Source: an uncultured Bacilli bacterium (lineage in GTDB: Bacteria > Bacillota_I > Bacilli_A > RF39 > UBA660). From it: 31,730 nt of DNA. Below are positions 1-7,652 of this stretch, in pieces. Under the pieces are notes generated by a model that saw only the letters and a program-made list of their open reading frames with translations, ran no database searches and was not told the origin of the DNA. Position 1 is the first letter of the stretch, and every line of letters begins with the position of its first letter. A program made the translations under genes and the position numbers. The stretch is taken from the NCBI GenBank assembly GCA_947625425.1, contig CANQOH010000014.1:1-31730 (forward strand). Reading direction: 5' to 3'.

Positions 1-1
1 A

Positions 2-238
2 TTTTTAATGGATGCAATCCAAACAGTTGTTGAAACAGGACAAGCATCAACAACTGGAGACCCAACTTCAGGAGTAGTCGAAACCACAATCCTTAACATG
101 CCAGGTTCTATCTTACCATTTACAGGAGGTATGGGTACTTTATTATTCTATATTATTGGTTTTGTCTTAGTAATTACATCATTTATAATAATTGGTATTA
201 AATATAAAAAACTTAATAAAGAAAAATCAAATAAATAA
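2..238 (+). CDS. C-terminal end of an LPFTG cell-wall-anchored pilin/surface protein (5' partial)
   Basis: The reading frame is open to the left edge, so only the last 78 codons of a longer gene are visible. The tail is a standard sortase sorting signal: an LPFTG motif encoded at 113-127, a hydrophobic segment of about 20 residues, and a short Lys-rich tail (KYKKLNKEK). In this family a sortase cuts between T and G and joins the protein to a neighbouring pilin or to peptidoglycan. The stop codon overlaps the ATG of a class C sortase by one base (TAATG). A pilin directly ahead of its sortase is the usual pilus gene order, so this is probably the major or a large pilin. The ectodomain lies outside the window. 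The internal ATG at 8 is not a credible start, since it would leave only a sorting signal. Confidence 0.8.
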   Translation, partial: FLMDAIQTVVETGQASTTGDPTSGVVETTILNMPGSILPFTGGMGTLLFYIIGFVLVITSFIIIGIKYKKLNKEKSNK

Positions 239-1053
239 TGAAAAAAAGATTTACTGATATATTAATAATAGTATTATTTGTTAGTGGTTTAGGATTCCTA
301 TTATATCCTACAATAAGTAATATATATAATAATATAAACCAATCCAAAGTAATTGCTAATTATGTTGAAAAAACCTCAAATATGGATAAAGAAGAATATA
401 ACAAAGTATTAGAAGAAGCTCAAGAATATAATAATATGTTACTTGATAAAGTAAAAAATCATCAAGAACAATTTTCTAGTAATTCTAACTATGAAAAAAA
501 ATATAATATTCTTAATGGTAATATAGGTTATGTAGAAATACCTAAAATAAATATTAAACTACCTATATACTATGGAACAAAAGAAGAAAAGCTTCAAGTA
601 GCTGTTGGTCTTATGGAAAATACTTCCTTTCCAACAGACTCAACTAGTACTCATACAGTTTTGGTTGGTCATCGTGGATTACCCAGTGCTAAATTATTTA
701 CTAATTTAGATAAATTAAAAATAGGTGATATATTTTATATTAATGTCTTATCTGAAAAATATGCTTTTAAAGTAGATCAAGTAAAAGTAGTAAAACCTAG
801 TGAATTAGAATATTTAAAGATTGTAGAAGGTAAGACATATGCTACTTTAGTAACATGTACACCATATGGTATTAATTCTCATCGTCTATTAGTAAGAGGA
901 GAAATGGTACCATTAGAAGAAAAAGAAGAAATAAAAGAATATAAGTTTACAGATAAAATATATTTTGATATTGAAAAATTAGTAATTATTTGCTGGTTTG
1001 TTTCATTATTTACAATGATTCATTGTTATCGTAAAATGAAATTTTTAAAATAA
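238..1053 (+). CDS. Class C (pilin-polymerising) sortase
   Basis: Membrane transpeptidase expected to link pilin subunits by isopeptide bonds at the cell surface. An N-terminal membrane segment covers about residues 7-27. The catalytic domain starts near GYVEIPKINIKLPIYYG. The catalytic His lies in VLVGHRG, the Cys in LVTCTPYG and the Arg in HRLLVRGE, all typical of class C. A second hydrophobic helix (LVIICWFVSLFTMIHCY) and a basic tail end the protein, also a class C trait. The usual DPF/DPW lid motif ahead of the catalytic domain was not found; the equivalent stretch reads NSNYEKKYNILNG. The start overlaps the stop of the upstream pilin by one base, so translation is probably coupled. An LPDTG pilin follows 25 bases later. 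The family call is firm; the substrate is inferred from neighbours. Confidence 0.9.
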   Translation: MKKRFTDILIIVLFVSGLGFLLYPTISNIYNNINQSKVIANYVEKTSNMDKEEYNKVLEEAQEYNNMLLDKVKNHQEQFSSNSNYEKKYNILNGNIGYVEIPKINIKLPIYYGTKEEKLQVAVGLMENTSFPTDSTSTHTVLVGHRGLPSAKLFTNLDKLKIGDIFYINVLSEKYAFKVDQVKVVKPSELEYLKIVEGKTYATLVTCTPYGINSHRLLVRGEMVPLEEKEEIKEYKFTDKIYFDIEKLVIICWFVSLFTMIHCYRKMKFLK

Positions 1054-1078
1054 TATTTATAAGAGGAGGACAAATATA

Positions 1079-2014
1079 ATGTTAAAAAGATTTTTAAAAA
1101 TTAATATTTTATTAATTATTTCGTTTATATTTATAAATCATGTATTTGCTCTGCCTATTATTACAAATAACGTCCCTAAAATAGACGAAAAGAAAGAAGC
1201 TAGTTTAACAATTGAATTTATTGATGTCGATAATAATCCATTACCTAATGCTACATTTAAAGTCTATAAAGTAGCAAGTGTTAAAGGTACAGGAGAATTT
1301 ACTACTAGTTTCAAATTTAATAAATCTAATATTTCTTATGATTATGAAAAACCAGAAGAATGGGATGAAGAGTTAGAAAATTTATTAGATTATATAAAAG
1401 AAGAAAATTTTAGTTATGATTTTCTATTAACAACAGATGAAAATGGTATTGCTACTAAAAGTAATATTGAAAAAGGTTTATATTTAATATCTAGTGAACC
1501 TTATGTTGTAGGAGCTAAAACATATACTCCACAAAGCTTCTTAATAAGTGTTCCTAATATGACTGTTCAAGATGAATGGGAATATGATGTTAAGATATTT
1601 CCTAAATATGCTTATGATGTCGATATGACTAAAATAGTTGATAAAAAAGTTATTAAAGTATGGAATGATAAAGGTAAAGAGAAATATCGTCCTAAATCAA
1701 TAACTGTTCAATTATTCAAAGATGATGAATTATATGAAGAAGTAATTTTAAATGCAGATAATAACTGGGAACATACTTGGAATGATTTAGATGATACTTA
1801 TAAATGGGAAGTTAAAGAAGTAAATATTAGTGATGATTATTATGCTAATATCAAATATGATAATCAAGTATTTACTATCACTAATACTTATAATTTTAAA
1901 CTACCAGATACTGGTCTATTATGGTGGCCTGTCCCTATTTTATTAGGAGCAGGATTAATCCTTATTGCTGTAGGTATTATAATAAGACGAAAGAAAGATA
2001 ATAATGAAAAATAA
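1079..2014 (+). CDS. LPDTG-anchored pilin subunit with SpaA/CnaB-type domains
   Basis: Secreted surface protein, 311 residues. It has a signal peptide (hydrophobic to about residue 25, ending FALP), then a first beta-rich domain (about 40-175) of SpaA/GramPos pilin type (ATFKVYKVASVKGTG, NIEKGLYLISSEPY). A CnaB domain follows (about 183-270): the KVWND strand carries the likely isopeptide Lys, and TITNTY near the end the likely partner Asn. LPDTG at 275-279, a hydrophobic helix and RRKKDNNEK complete the sorting signal. AGGAGG lies 10 bases before the ATG. Position between two sortases and modest size suggest a minor or basal pilin; this is inference. Its last 11 bases overlap the next sortase gene. 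Confidence 0.88.
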   Translation: MLKRFLKINILLIISFIFINHVFALPIITNNVPKIDEKKEASLTIEFIDVDNNPLPNATFKVYKVASVKGTGEFTTSFKFNKSNISYDYEKPEEWDEELENLLDYIKEENFSYDFLLTTDENGIATKSNIEKGLYLISSEPYVVGAKTYTPQSFLISVPNMTVQDEWEYDVKIFPKYAYDVDMTKIVDKKVIKVWNDKGKEKYRPKSITVQLFKDDELYEEVILNADNNWEHTWNDLDDTYKWEVKEVNISDDYYANIKYDNQVFTITNTYNFKLPDTGLLWWPVPILLGAGLILIAVGIIIRRKKDNNEK

Positions 2015-2600
2015 GTTATCAATTATTTGTCAAATACTAGGTATTATCTTAATTATAGTTGCTCTAGGTTTATGTCTTTATAATGTAATATTTGATTATA
2101 CATCTGGTAAGAAATCAAAAGAAGCTTTAGAAGAAATTGAAAATATTTTACAAGAAAAACCAATTGATGATTCTTTTGATTATTTAAATAATCCCAATAA
2201 AGAAATGCCTAAATTAAATATTGATGGTAAAAACTATATTGGTATTATATCTATACCAAGTATTGATATAGAATTACCTGTCTTAAATGAATATACAGTC
2301 AAAAATCTAAAACAAGCCCCAGTATTATATAAAGGCTCAATATATCAAAACAACGCTATAATAATAGCTCATAATTCAACATCTCATTTTAAAAAGATTC
2401 AAAAAATGAAAGAAAAAGACCAAGTTATGTTTACTGATTTAGATGGTCATCAATTTAAATATGAAGTAGTAAAAAAAGAAAATATCTCTGAAACTAATCC
2501 TGATTTATTAGATCAAGGTGAATGGGATTTATCTTTATTTACTTGTTATAGTAGTAATATTAAATATCGTGTTGTTTTAAGACTAAAATTAATATATTAA
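2004..2600 (+). CDS. Second sortase, non-class-C type
   Basis: A 198-residue transpeptidase with one N-terminal membrane helix (about 5-28) and no C-terminal anchor, unlike the upstream class C enzyme. The sortase core begins at YIGIISIPSIDIELPVL. The His lies in IIIAHNSTSHF, the Cys in LSLFTCYSS and the Arg in YRVVLRLK, so the His-Cys-Arg triad is complete. AHN replaces the more usual GHR or GHN around the His. Length and the single anchor fit class B/D-like housekeeping or pilus-anchoring enzymes; I cannot fix the class by eye. It overlaps the LPDTG pilin gene by 11 bases and is followed by a terminator, so it closes the pilus operon. It may attach the finished pilus, or the LSPNTG protein at 7653, to the wall (inference). 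Confidence 0.85.
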   Translation: MKNKLSIICQILGIILIIVALGLCLYNVIFDYTSGKKSKEALEEIENILQEKPIDDSFDYLNNPNKEMPKLNIDGKNYIGIISIPSIDIELPVLNEYTVKNLKQAPVLYKGSIYQNNAIIIAHNSTSHFKKIQKMKEKDQVMFTDLDGHQFKYEVVKKENISETNPDLLDQGEWDLSLFTCYSSNIKYRVVLRLKLIY

Positions 2601-2617
2601 GCAATTATTTTAAAAGA

Positions 2618-2626
2618 TGTTATAAT
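2618..2626 (+). promoter_or_regulatory. Extended -10 promoter for the HD-domain gene
   Basis: TGTTATAAT (TG at 2618-2619, TATAAT at 2621-2626) matches the extended -10 consensus. No good -35 is present (TTAAGC at 2598-2603). The predicted start near 2633 lies just ahead of the terminator hairpin at 2637, so a transcript from here would begin with that hairpin. Confidence 0.55.
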
Positions 2627-2636
2627 AAATATAACT

Positions 2637-2665
2637 AATCCCTGAATAAGGGATTTTTTTATTTT
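2637..2665 (+). terminator. Rho-independent terminator of the pilus operon
   Basis: AATCCCT (2637-2643) pairs with AGGGATT (2649-2655) around a 5-base loop, followed by a T-rich run to 2665. It ends the pilus-sortase operon. Confidence 0.8.
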
Positions 2666-2681
2666 GTTAAGGAGGATTAGT

Positions 2682-3224
2682 ATGACATTAGAAGAAATAT
2701 TAACATCAGATAATATAATAACTTCTATTAATGATAATTTAGATTCTTTAGTTAATCTTATTCCCGAAATAAAAATGATGTTTAATTTCCTTCATAATCA
2801 TCCTCATCATCATTTAGATGTCTGGAATCATACTTTACTTGCTTTAAGTAAATCTCCATCTGATTATGAAATAAGATTAGTATTATTACTACATGATATT
2901 GGTAAACCTTTATCATATCAAGATGAAGATGGTATAAGACATTTTAAAGGTCATGCTGATAAATCTAGTGAAATAAGTTATTTAATTTTAAAAAGATTAT
3001 TATTTGATGAAAATGAAATAAAAAGATTATGTTATTTAATTAAGTATCATGATACTCCTATAACTAAAGATAATATAGTAGAAGATTATGAACTTACTTA
3101 TAAAAGATATATTATTCAAGAGTGTGATGCTTTAGCTCATCACCCTGATAAACTATCTAAGCGTTTATCTTATTTAGATCAAACTAAAAAACTTTTATTA
3201 GCTTATAAAGGAGGGAATGAGTAA
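2682..3224 (+). CDS. HD-domain phosphohydrolase-like protein
   Basis: A 180-residue soluble protein of the HD metal-dependent hydrolase superfamily. Metal-ligand candidates follow the family order: H50 (VWNHT), H71-D72 (LLLHDIGKP), H91 (FKGHADKS), H123 (KYHDTP) and D149 (QECDALAH). This resembles the HD domain of tRNA nucleotidyltransferases and small nucleotide phosphohydrolases; the substrate cannot be read from sequence. ATG at 2682 was chosen because AAGGAGG at 2669-2675 precedes it at a good distance. The longer TTG start at 2664 would lie upstream of that Shine-Dalgarno and in the terminator T-run. The gene end is interleaved with the next gene, so the two are probably co-translated. 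Confidence 0.82.
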   Translation: MTLEEILTSDNIITSINDNLDSLVNLIPEIKMMFNFLHNHPHHHLDVWNHTLLALSKSPSDYEIRLVLLLHDIGKPLSYQDEDGIRHFKGHADKSSEISYLILKRLLFDENEIKRLCYLIKYHDTPITKDNIVEDYELTYKRYIIQECDALAHHPDKLSKRLSYLDQTKKLLLAYKGGNE

Positions 3225-3225
3225 T

Positions 3226-4155
3226 ATGCAATCTCTTCTTAAAACAAATAATCAAATATATGGTTATAATAACGTAGATTTTACTATTCCTTTAGGTCCT
3301 AAATTAGTTGATGTTGCTTTAGCTCTAGCTGAAACTGATTATCAACTATCATCTCACTTAACAAGTATTAATCCTGAATATATAATTCCAACATCTAAAT
3401 CTTTTTATGAAAATAAATTTAAATTATATGATATTCCTTATGCTAGTGATTTAATGATTAAAAGTAATCTACATAATAAAGAAGTATCTAGTATAGCTGA
3501 ATTAATAAAACTTTATAATGAATCAGGTACTTTAATAAATCCTTTTAAAGTTCCAATCAGATATGTAGATAAATCTTATTTATATGGTACTATTTCTTTT
3601 CAAATCCCTAATATTTTAGAAGATGACTTTTTAAAACAAATTAGTTTATTTGTTAGATGGATTGAATTAAGTAAACAAACTACTATCTTTAGTCCTGTAA
3701 GTTATGTTCATGAAATAATGCATTTAGAATTAACTCGTATTAAAGGTTCTATAACTAATTATCTTCATAGTGAATTACTAAGTATTTTTATTGAATTAGT
3801 TTATGCTTATGAAAATAATCAAGATGGTATTTTACTAAGGCAAGTCTTAATTAATAGATTAAATTATTTTCTTTATGAATTTGATAATCTCTTTAAATAT
3901 TATTATGAAAAAGAGAAGGGCTTAGATGAATATCAAGCATCTATCTCTAGTAAATATTTAGTTTCTATTTTAATGGCTTTAAATTTATTTGATTTATATA
4001 CTCATAGTCCTAATTCTATCAAAAAAGAAATATTAAATAAGATTCAACAAGTCTTAGATGGTTCTAAGAAACTAGAAGATATTTTAAATGAACTCGATGT
4101 ATCATATGATAATAGTTTAGATTCTAATCTTTTTATTAAGCAATTACAACCATAA
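3226..4155 (+). CDS. Putative HExxH zincin-like metallopeptidase, family unknown
   Basis: A soluble 309-residue protein with no signal peptide or membrane segment. The key feature is VHEIMHLE at residues 161-168: H162 and H166 would bind zinc and E163 would be catalytic, as in zincins. The following helix (YLHSELLSIFIELVYAYE) offers E183, E187 or E190 as the third ligand, a gluzincin-like spacing. The rest is helical and unfamiliar. ATG at 3226 sits 11-12 bases after the AGGAGG at 3209-3214; an alternative ATG at 3217 is almost on top of that site and adds three residues. It directly follows the HD hydrolase gene and converges on the L,D-transpeptidase gene. I do not recognise the family; proteolytic activity is inferred from the motif alone. 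Confidence 0.65.
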   Translation: MQSLLKTNNQIYGYNNVDFTIPLGPKLVDVALALAETDYQLSSHLTSINPEYIIPTSKSFYENKFKLYDIPYASDLMIKSNLHNKEVSSIAELIKLYNESGTLINPFKVPIRYVDKSYLYGTISFQIPNILEDDFLKQISLFVRWIELSKQTTIFSPVSYVHEIMHLELTRIKGSITNYLHSELLSIFIELVYAYENNQDGILLRQVLINRLNYFLYEFDNLFKYYYEKEKGLDEYQASISSKYLVSILMALNLFDLYTHSPNSIKKEILNKIQQVLDGSKKLEDILNELDVSYDNSLDSNLFIKQLQP

Positions 4156-4181
4156 AAAAATGTTTCATTAACTGAAACATT
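4156..4181. terminator. Bidirectional terminator between convergent genes
   Basis: ATGTTTCA (4160-4167) pairs with TGAAACAT (4173-4180) around TTAAC. The hairpin is flanked by A7 on the left and a T-rich run on the right, so it can work on both strands. It fills the whole gap between the two convergent stop codons. Confidence 0.85.
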
Positions 4182-5630
4182 TTATTTATGTACTAATACT
4201 AAAGTACCTTTACTTACATTATCAAATACTTCTGGTGTAATCTCTGGTGGCATATTAATACATCCATGACTACCACCTTTATGATAGTAATCTACATCAC
4301 CAAAATGACCGTTCTGCCATTTAGCATCATGAATACCTTCACCACCATTATAAGGTCCAAAGTAATTAACAAAAGTTCTATAACCAGTACCTGTTAAATA
4401 TGTATCATATTTAATTGCATTAATTTTAAAGAAACCTTGATCAGAAGGAGTACTATCTTTACCAGTAACAATATCAGTTGTTAATATAACTTTACCATCA
4501 CTAATAATCTCCAATTGTTGTAAGTTTAAATCAATATTAATAACTTTACCTTCAATAATCTTACAATCACTCTTATTAATATATCCGTAGTCTTCACCAA
4601 TACTAACTAAATATCTAGTATCATCTTCCGAATATACTTTTCCACCTTCATATTTTGAAACAATACGTTTTTGAAAACCATCACCATCATATAAATAAGA
4701 GTCATTCTTAAGATATACAAAACGATAAAAATCACCAAATAACATATAAGTTTCTGTTACATAATCTCCAGATACATAACCATCTTGACCATTATAATCA
4801 ATATGATACCAACCATTACTGCATTTTTCGATAACTTTATATTTACGTTCACCACTTATTAAACCAATCTTCTCATAATTAGTACCATTACCACTTCTAA
4901 CATTAACTTTCGTAGTAGGTTGGATAGCTAATTCAGCTTGCGGTAAAACACTATAAATTACATTATTTGTTTCATCATAGTTAACATCTAGTAATTGAAT
5001 ATAATCACCAGAAACAAAGCCAACAGTTCCATTATAGTTTATTAAATACCATTCATTATCTGTACGACCATAAACCCCAATTGTTGAACCATTTTTAATC
5101 GTTCCAATGACATCATGATTAGTTCCAGGACCTTTTCTAATATTAAGTTCACTTAAGTTAACAGCACGACCAATAATTCCCGTTATTTGCCAAGATTGAC
5201 CATAAGATATAATTTCATTAACATTTCCTTCTAAGATATAACCATATTCATTTATTAATGATACATTATCACTTAACTTAGTAATATTTTCTGTAAATGT
5301 AACAACTCCTGTAGGTTGTGTTTCTTGTGTATTAGTATCTTCGTTACTTATAGAAGTAGTTTCTTGAGGATTAGTATATCCCATAGGAAGTTCTGGAAGT
5401 ATTGTTTCTACTTCTGGATAATATGTTTGAGCTTCAGGATATTCTTTTGTTGGATCTACAACTTCTACTTCGCCAATAATTAATTCAGGATCTTGAACAT
5501 AAGGATATTTAGTATTATTTTTACTATCACCTAAAGTCTTTATTAAACCAACAGTTGAAGTCATAATAACTATTATATTTCCTGTTATTAATAATTTTAA
5601 TAGTCTATTTCTTAACTTTAAATTTTTCAA
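4182..5630 (-). CDS. L,D-transpeptidase (YkuD) with tandem SH3b domains
   Basis: Cell-wall enzyme expected to make 3-3 peptidoglycan cross-links or attach proteins outside the membrane. It has an N-terminal membrane anchor (about residues 12-31) and a Pro/Thr/Glu-rich spacer to about 115. Two clear bacterial SH3 domains follow (about 160-215, LNIRKGPGTNHDVIG; about 240-293, VNVRSGNGTNYEKIG), then a degenerate SH3-like stretch (about 300-360). The YkuD domain (about 363-482) has the conserved H434 and the SHGC signature at 454-457, with C457 catalytic. The start is TTG at 5628-5630, six bases after AAAGGTGA; no ATG fits. A consensus sigma-A promoter precedes it at 5662-5690. Confidence 0.93.
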   Translation of the reverse strand: MKNLKLRNRLLKLLITGNIIVIMTSTVGLIKTLGDSKNNTKYPYVQDPELIIGEVEVVDPTKEYPEAQTYYPEVETILPELPMGYTNPQETTSISNEDTNTQETQPTGVVTFTENITKLSDNVSLINEYGYILEGNVNEIISYGQSWQITGIIGRAVNLSELNIRKGPGTNHDVIGTIKNGSTIGVYGRTDNEWYLINYNGTVGFVSGDYIQLLDVNYDETNNVIYSVLPQAELAIQPTTKVNVRSGNGTNYEKIGLISGERKYKVIEKCSNGWYHIDYNGQDGYVSGDYVTETYMLFGDFYRFVYLKNDSYLYDGDGFQKRIVSKYEGGKVYSEDDTRYLVSIGEDYGYINKSDCKIIEGKVINIDLNLQQLEIISDGKVILTTDIVTGKDSTPSDQGFFKINAIKYDTYLTGTGYRTFVNYFGPYNGGEGIHDAKWQNGHFGDVDYYHKGGSHGCINMPPEITPEVFDNVSKGTLVLVHK

Positions 5631-5661
5631 AAAAAATCACCTTTCTTCGAAAGACAGATTC

Positions 5662-5690
5662 ATCTTACTACAACCAATAAATAATGTCAA
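5662..5690 (-). promoter_or_regulatory. Sigma-A promoter of the L,D-transpeptidase gene
   Basis: On the minus strand TTGACA (5685-5690) is followed, after a 17-base spacer, by TAAGAT (5662-5667). A perfect -35 with ideal spacing gives a predicted start near 5655, about 25 bases before the TTG codon. Confidence 0.8.
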
Positions 5691-5715
5691 AAACAACTTT
5701 TATTTTATCTAAAAT

Positions 5716-5744
5716 TTGACTAAACTTATTCCATATATTAAAAT
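5716..5744 (+). promoter_or_regulatory. Sigma-A promoter of truB
   Basis: TTGACT (5716-5721), 17-base spacer, TAAAAT (5739-5744). The TTG that would extend the truB frame upstream is the first three bases of this -35 box, so the longer ORF start is spurious. Confidence 0.75.
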
Positions 5745-5769
5745 TCTATTAGTTCAAAAGGTGATTTAT

Positions 5770-6624
5770 ATGCAAAATGGAATCTTAATCATCAATAAAG
5801 AAAAGGGTATGACTAGTCGAGATGTTGTTAATATTTTAACTAAGACTTTTAATACTAAAAAAATAGGTCATACTGGTACTTTAGATCCTATAGCTGAAGG
5901 TGTCTTAGTTATCTGTATAGGTAAATGTACTAAGTTATGTGAATTATTAACTAGTAAGTATAAAGAATATATTGCTACTATTAAATTAGGTATTTCTACA
6001 GATACCTTAGATGTAACTGGTAATGTTTTAAAAGAAGCTAAATATGAAGTAACTGAAAAACAAATTAAAGAAGTCTTAAATTCTTTCTTAGGTAAAAGTA
6101 TTCAAGAAGTACCTATCTATTCTGCTGTTAAAGTAAAAGGTAAAAAATTATATGAGTATGCTAGAGCTAAAGAGGAAGTAACTTTACCTAAAAGAGAAAT
6201 AGAAATAAAAAGTATTGAACTATTATCTTATAAAGATGATGAAATAACTTTTAAAACAACCGTATCTAAAGGAACTTATATTAGATCTTTAATTAATGAT
6301 ATCTGTTTAAAATTAAATACTCTTGGTACTATGTCATCACTTATTAGAACTAAACAAGGTGAATTTACTTTAGAAGATTCTTATACTTTAGATGATATTA
6401 AAAATAATAATTATAAAATACTATCTATTGAAGAAGTTTTATCTAATTTAGAAACAATTAATATCGATAAAACTTTATATAATAAAATTAAAGATGGAGC
6501 TATTATTGATAAAGTCTTTAAATCTAATATAGCTTGTCTTAAATATCAAGATAAAATAATTGCTTTATATCAAACTTATTCTAAAGATAATAGTAAAGCT
6601 AAACCATATATTATGTTTAATTAA
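5770..6624 (+). CDS. truB: tRNA pseudouridine(55) synthase TruB
   Basis: Converts U55 in the T-loop of tRNAs to pseudouridine. The 284-residue protein begins MQNGILIINKEKGMTSRDVV, the family's N-terminal signature. GHTGTLDPIAEGVL at 33-46 contains the catalytic Asp (D39). The later blocks EVPIYSAVKVKGKKLYEYAR and SKGTYIRSLINDI are also TruB-specific. ATG at 5770 was chosen because AAAGGTGA precedes it and the N-terminus then matches the family. A transglutaminase-like gene follows 22 bases downstream and is probably co-transcribed. The usual partners rbfA and ribF are not adjacent here. Confidence 0.96.
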   Translation: MQNGILIINKEKGMTSRDVVNILTKTFNTKKIGHTGTLDPIAEGVLVICIGKCTKLCELLTSKYKEYIATIKLGISTDTLDVTGNVLKEAKYEVTEKQIKEVLNSFLGKSIQEVPIYSAVKVKGKKLYEYARAKEEVTLPKREIEIKSIELLSYKDDEITFKTTVSKGTYIRSLINDICLKLNTLGTMSSLIRTKQGEFTLEDSYTLDDIKNNNYKILSIEEVLSNLETINIDKTLYNKIKDGAIIDKVFKSNIACLKYQDKIIALYQTYSKDNSKAKPYIMFN

Positions 6625-6646
6625 TAATTAAATAGGGGGAATTATT

Positions 6647-7561
6647 ATGCGAAACATTACAACTGCTACCAATGAACAATTATTAAATTATGCGTTATTT
6701 AATCATCTATATACTGAAGAAGTAATGCAAGGTTTTCAAAACAGTTTAACTACTGAAAAAGAACGTGGTAAAAATAAACCATATTATCGTGCTTATTTAA
6801 ATATAGTTAAAAGAACAGCTAGTTTAATAAATTCTTTAGGTATTGAAAATCCTTTTACTAAATGTAGTTTTTTCTATTATTTATTATGGTTAGGTATGTT
6901 TAGTAAAGATCAATCTTTTACTTTTAATGATCAAGAACGTGTATCTGATATATCTGCTTTAGGAGCTGATATTATGTTAGGTAAGTCAGCTTGTTTAAAT
7001 AATGTTGATATGTTAAGTCGTGTCTTACGTGCCACAGGTACTGAATCTTATATTATTGGTTGTGATGTTCCAGATATTAAAGCTAACCAAGGTAAAGAAT
7101 CTACCATATCTACAGAATGGTCTTCAATTATTAATCACAATAAAGGAAATAGTCATATTACTGGTTTATATAGAGACTTAGCAGCTTTACAAATGTTTGA
7201 ATATGGTAATCATGCAATCTCTATCTTTGCTTATAAAGGTTTATATTACTTAGCTGATCCAACCAATTTAACTTTCTTAAGTATAACTGATTTCTTAAAA
7301 GCTACATATACAGGAGAATATACTATAGCTGAATTAAGACCAATAGTTACTTTAATGTTAGAAAATATTGATCCCAAACATTTTAAGGATTTAATAATTA
7401 AATCATTTATTTATAGTGATGAAGAACCATTAAGTACTAAATTTATTAATCATCATTCTGATTTAGGAAAGTTCTTAATTGCCCAAAATATTCATACTAT
7501 AAATCTTTTCTATGATTCAATTGAACCAGATATTGATACTATATGTAAAACTTTAATATAG
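6647..7561 (+). CDS. Transglutaminase/papain-fold-like orphan protein
   Basis: A 304-residue cytosolic-looking protein (no signal peptide or membrane segment) that I cannot place in a named family. It contains the ordered parts of a Cys-His-Asp catalytic site of the transglutaminase-like superfamily. C116 starts a helix (GKSACLNNVDMLSRVLRATG), as in family members where the Cys helix is followed by a Gly-containing turn. H189 lies in YGNHAISIFAYKGLYYLADP and D204 in the same block (ADPTN), giving the typical H-strand-D arrangement. GGGGG lies about 8 bases ahead of the ATG. It follows truB by 22 bases, so it shares its promoter. The stop is TAG. The enzyme could be a peptidase, transglutaminase or amidase; all are inference. 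Confidence 0.62.
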   Translation: MRNITTATNEQLLNYALFNHLYTEEVMQGFQNSLTTEKERGKNKPYYRAYLNIVKRTASLINSLGIENPFTKCSFFYYLLWLGMFSKDQSFTFNDQERVSDISALGADIMLGKSACLNNVDMLSRVLRATGTESYIIGCDVPDIKANQGKESTISTEWSSIINHNKGNSHITGLYRDLAALQMFEYGNHAISIFAYKGLYYLADPTNLTFLSITDFLKATYTGEYTIAELRPIVTLMLENIDPKHFKDLIIKSFIYSDEEPLSTKFINHHSDLGKFLIAQNIHTINLFYDSIEPDIDTICKTLI

Positions 7562-7614
7562 TGGTGTTTTATTAGTGTAAACCAAGTAAAAAATTAAAGT
7601 TTCCTTTTCTTTTG

Positions 7615-7623
7615 TGCTATAAT
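7615..7623 (+). promoter_or_regulatory. Extended -10 promoter of the LSPNTG surface protein
   Basis: TGCTATAAT (TATAAT at 7618-7623) with only a weak -35. The predicted start is about 22 bases ahead of the ATG. No hairpin terminator is visible in the 91-base gap before it, so readthrough from the upstream gene is possible. Confidence 0.6.
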
Positions 7624-7652
7624 AAAATTATAAAAATAAAGGAGTACCAAAT

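Noticed and set aside
5716..5769. Extended truB start at TTG 5716
   Set aside because: This TTG is part of a -35 box; the ATG at 5770 has AAAGGTGA and the family N-terminus.
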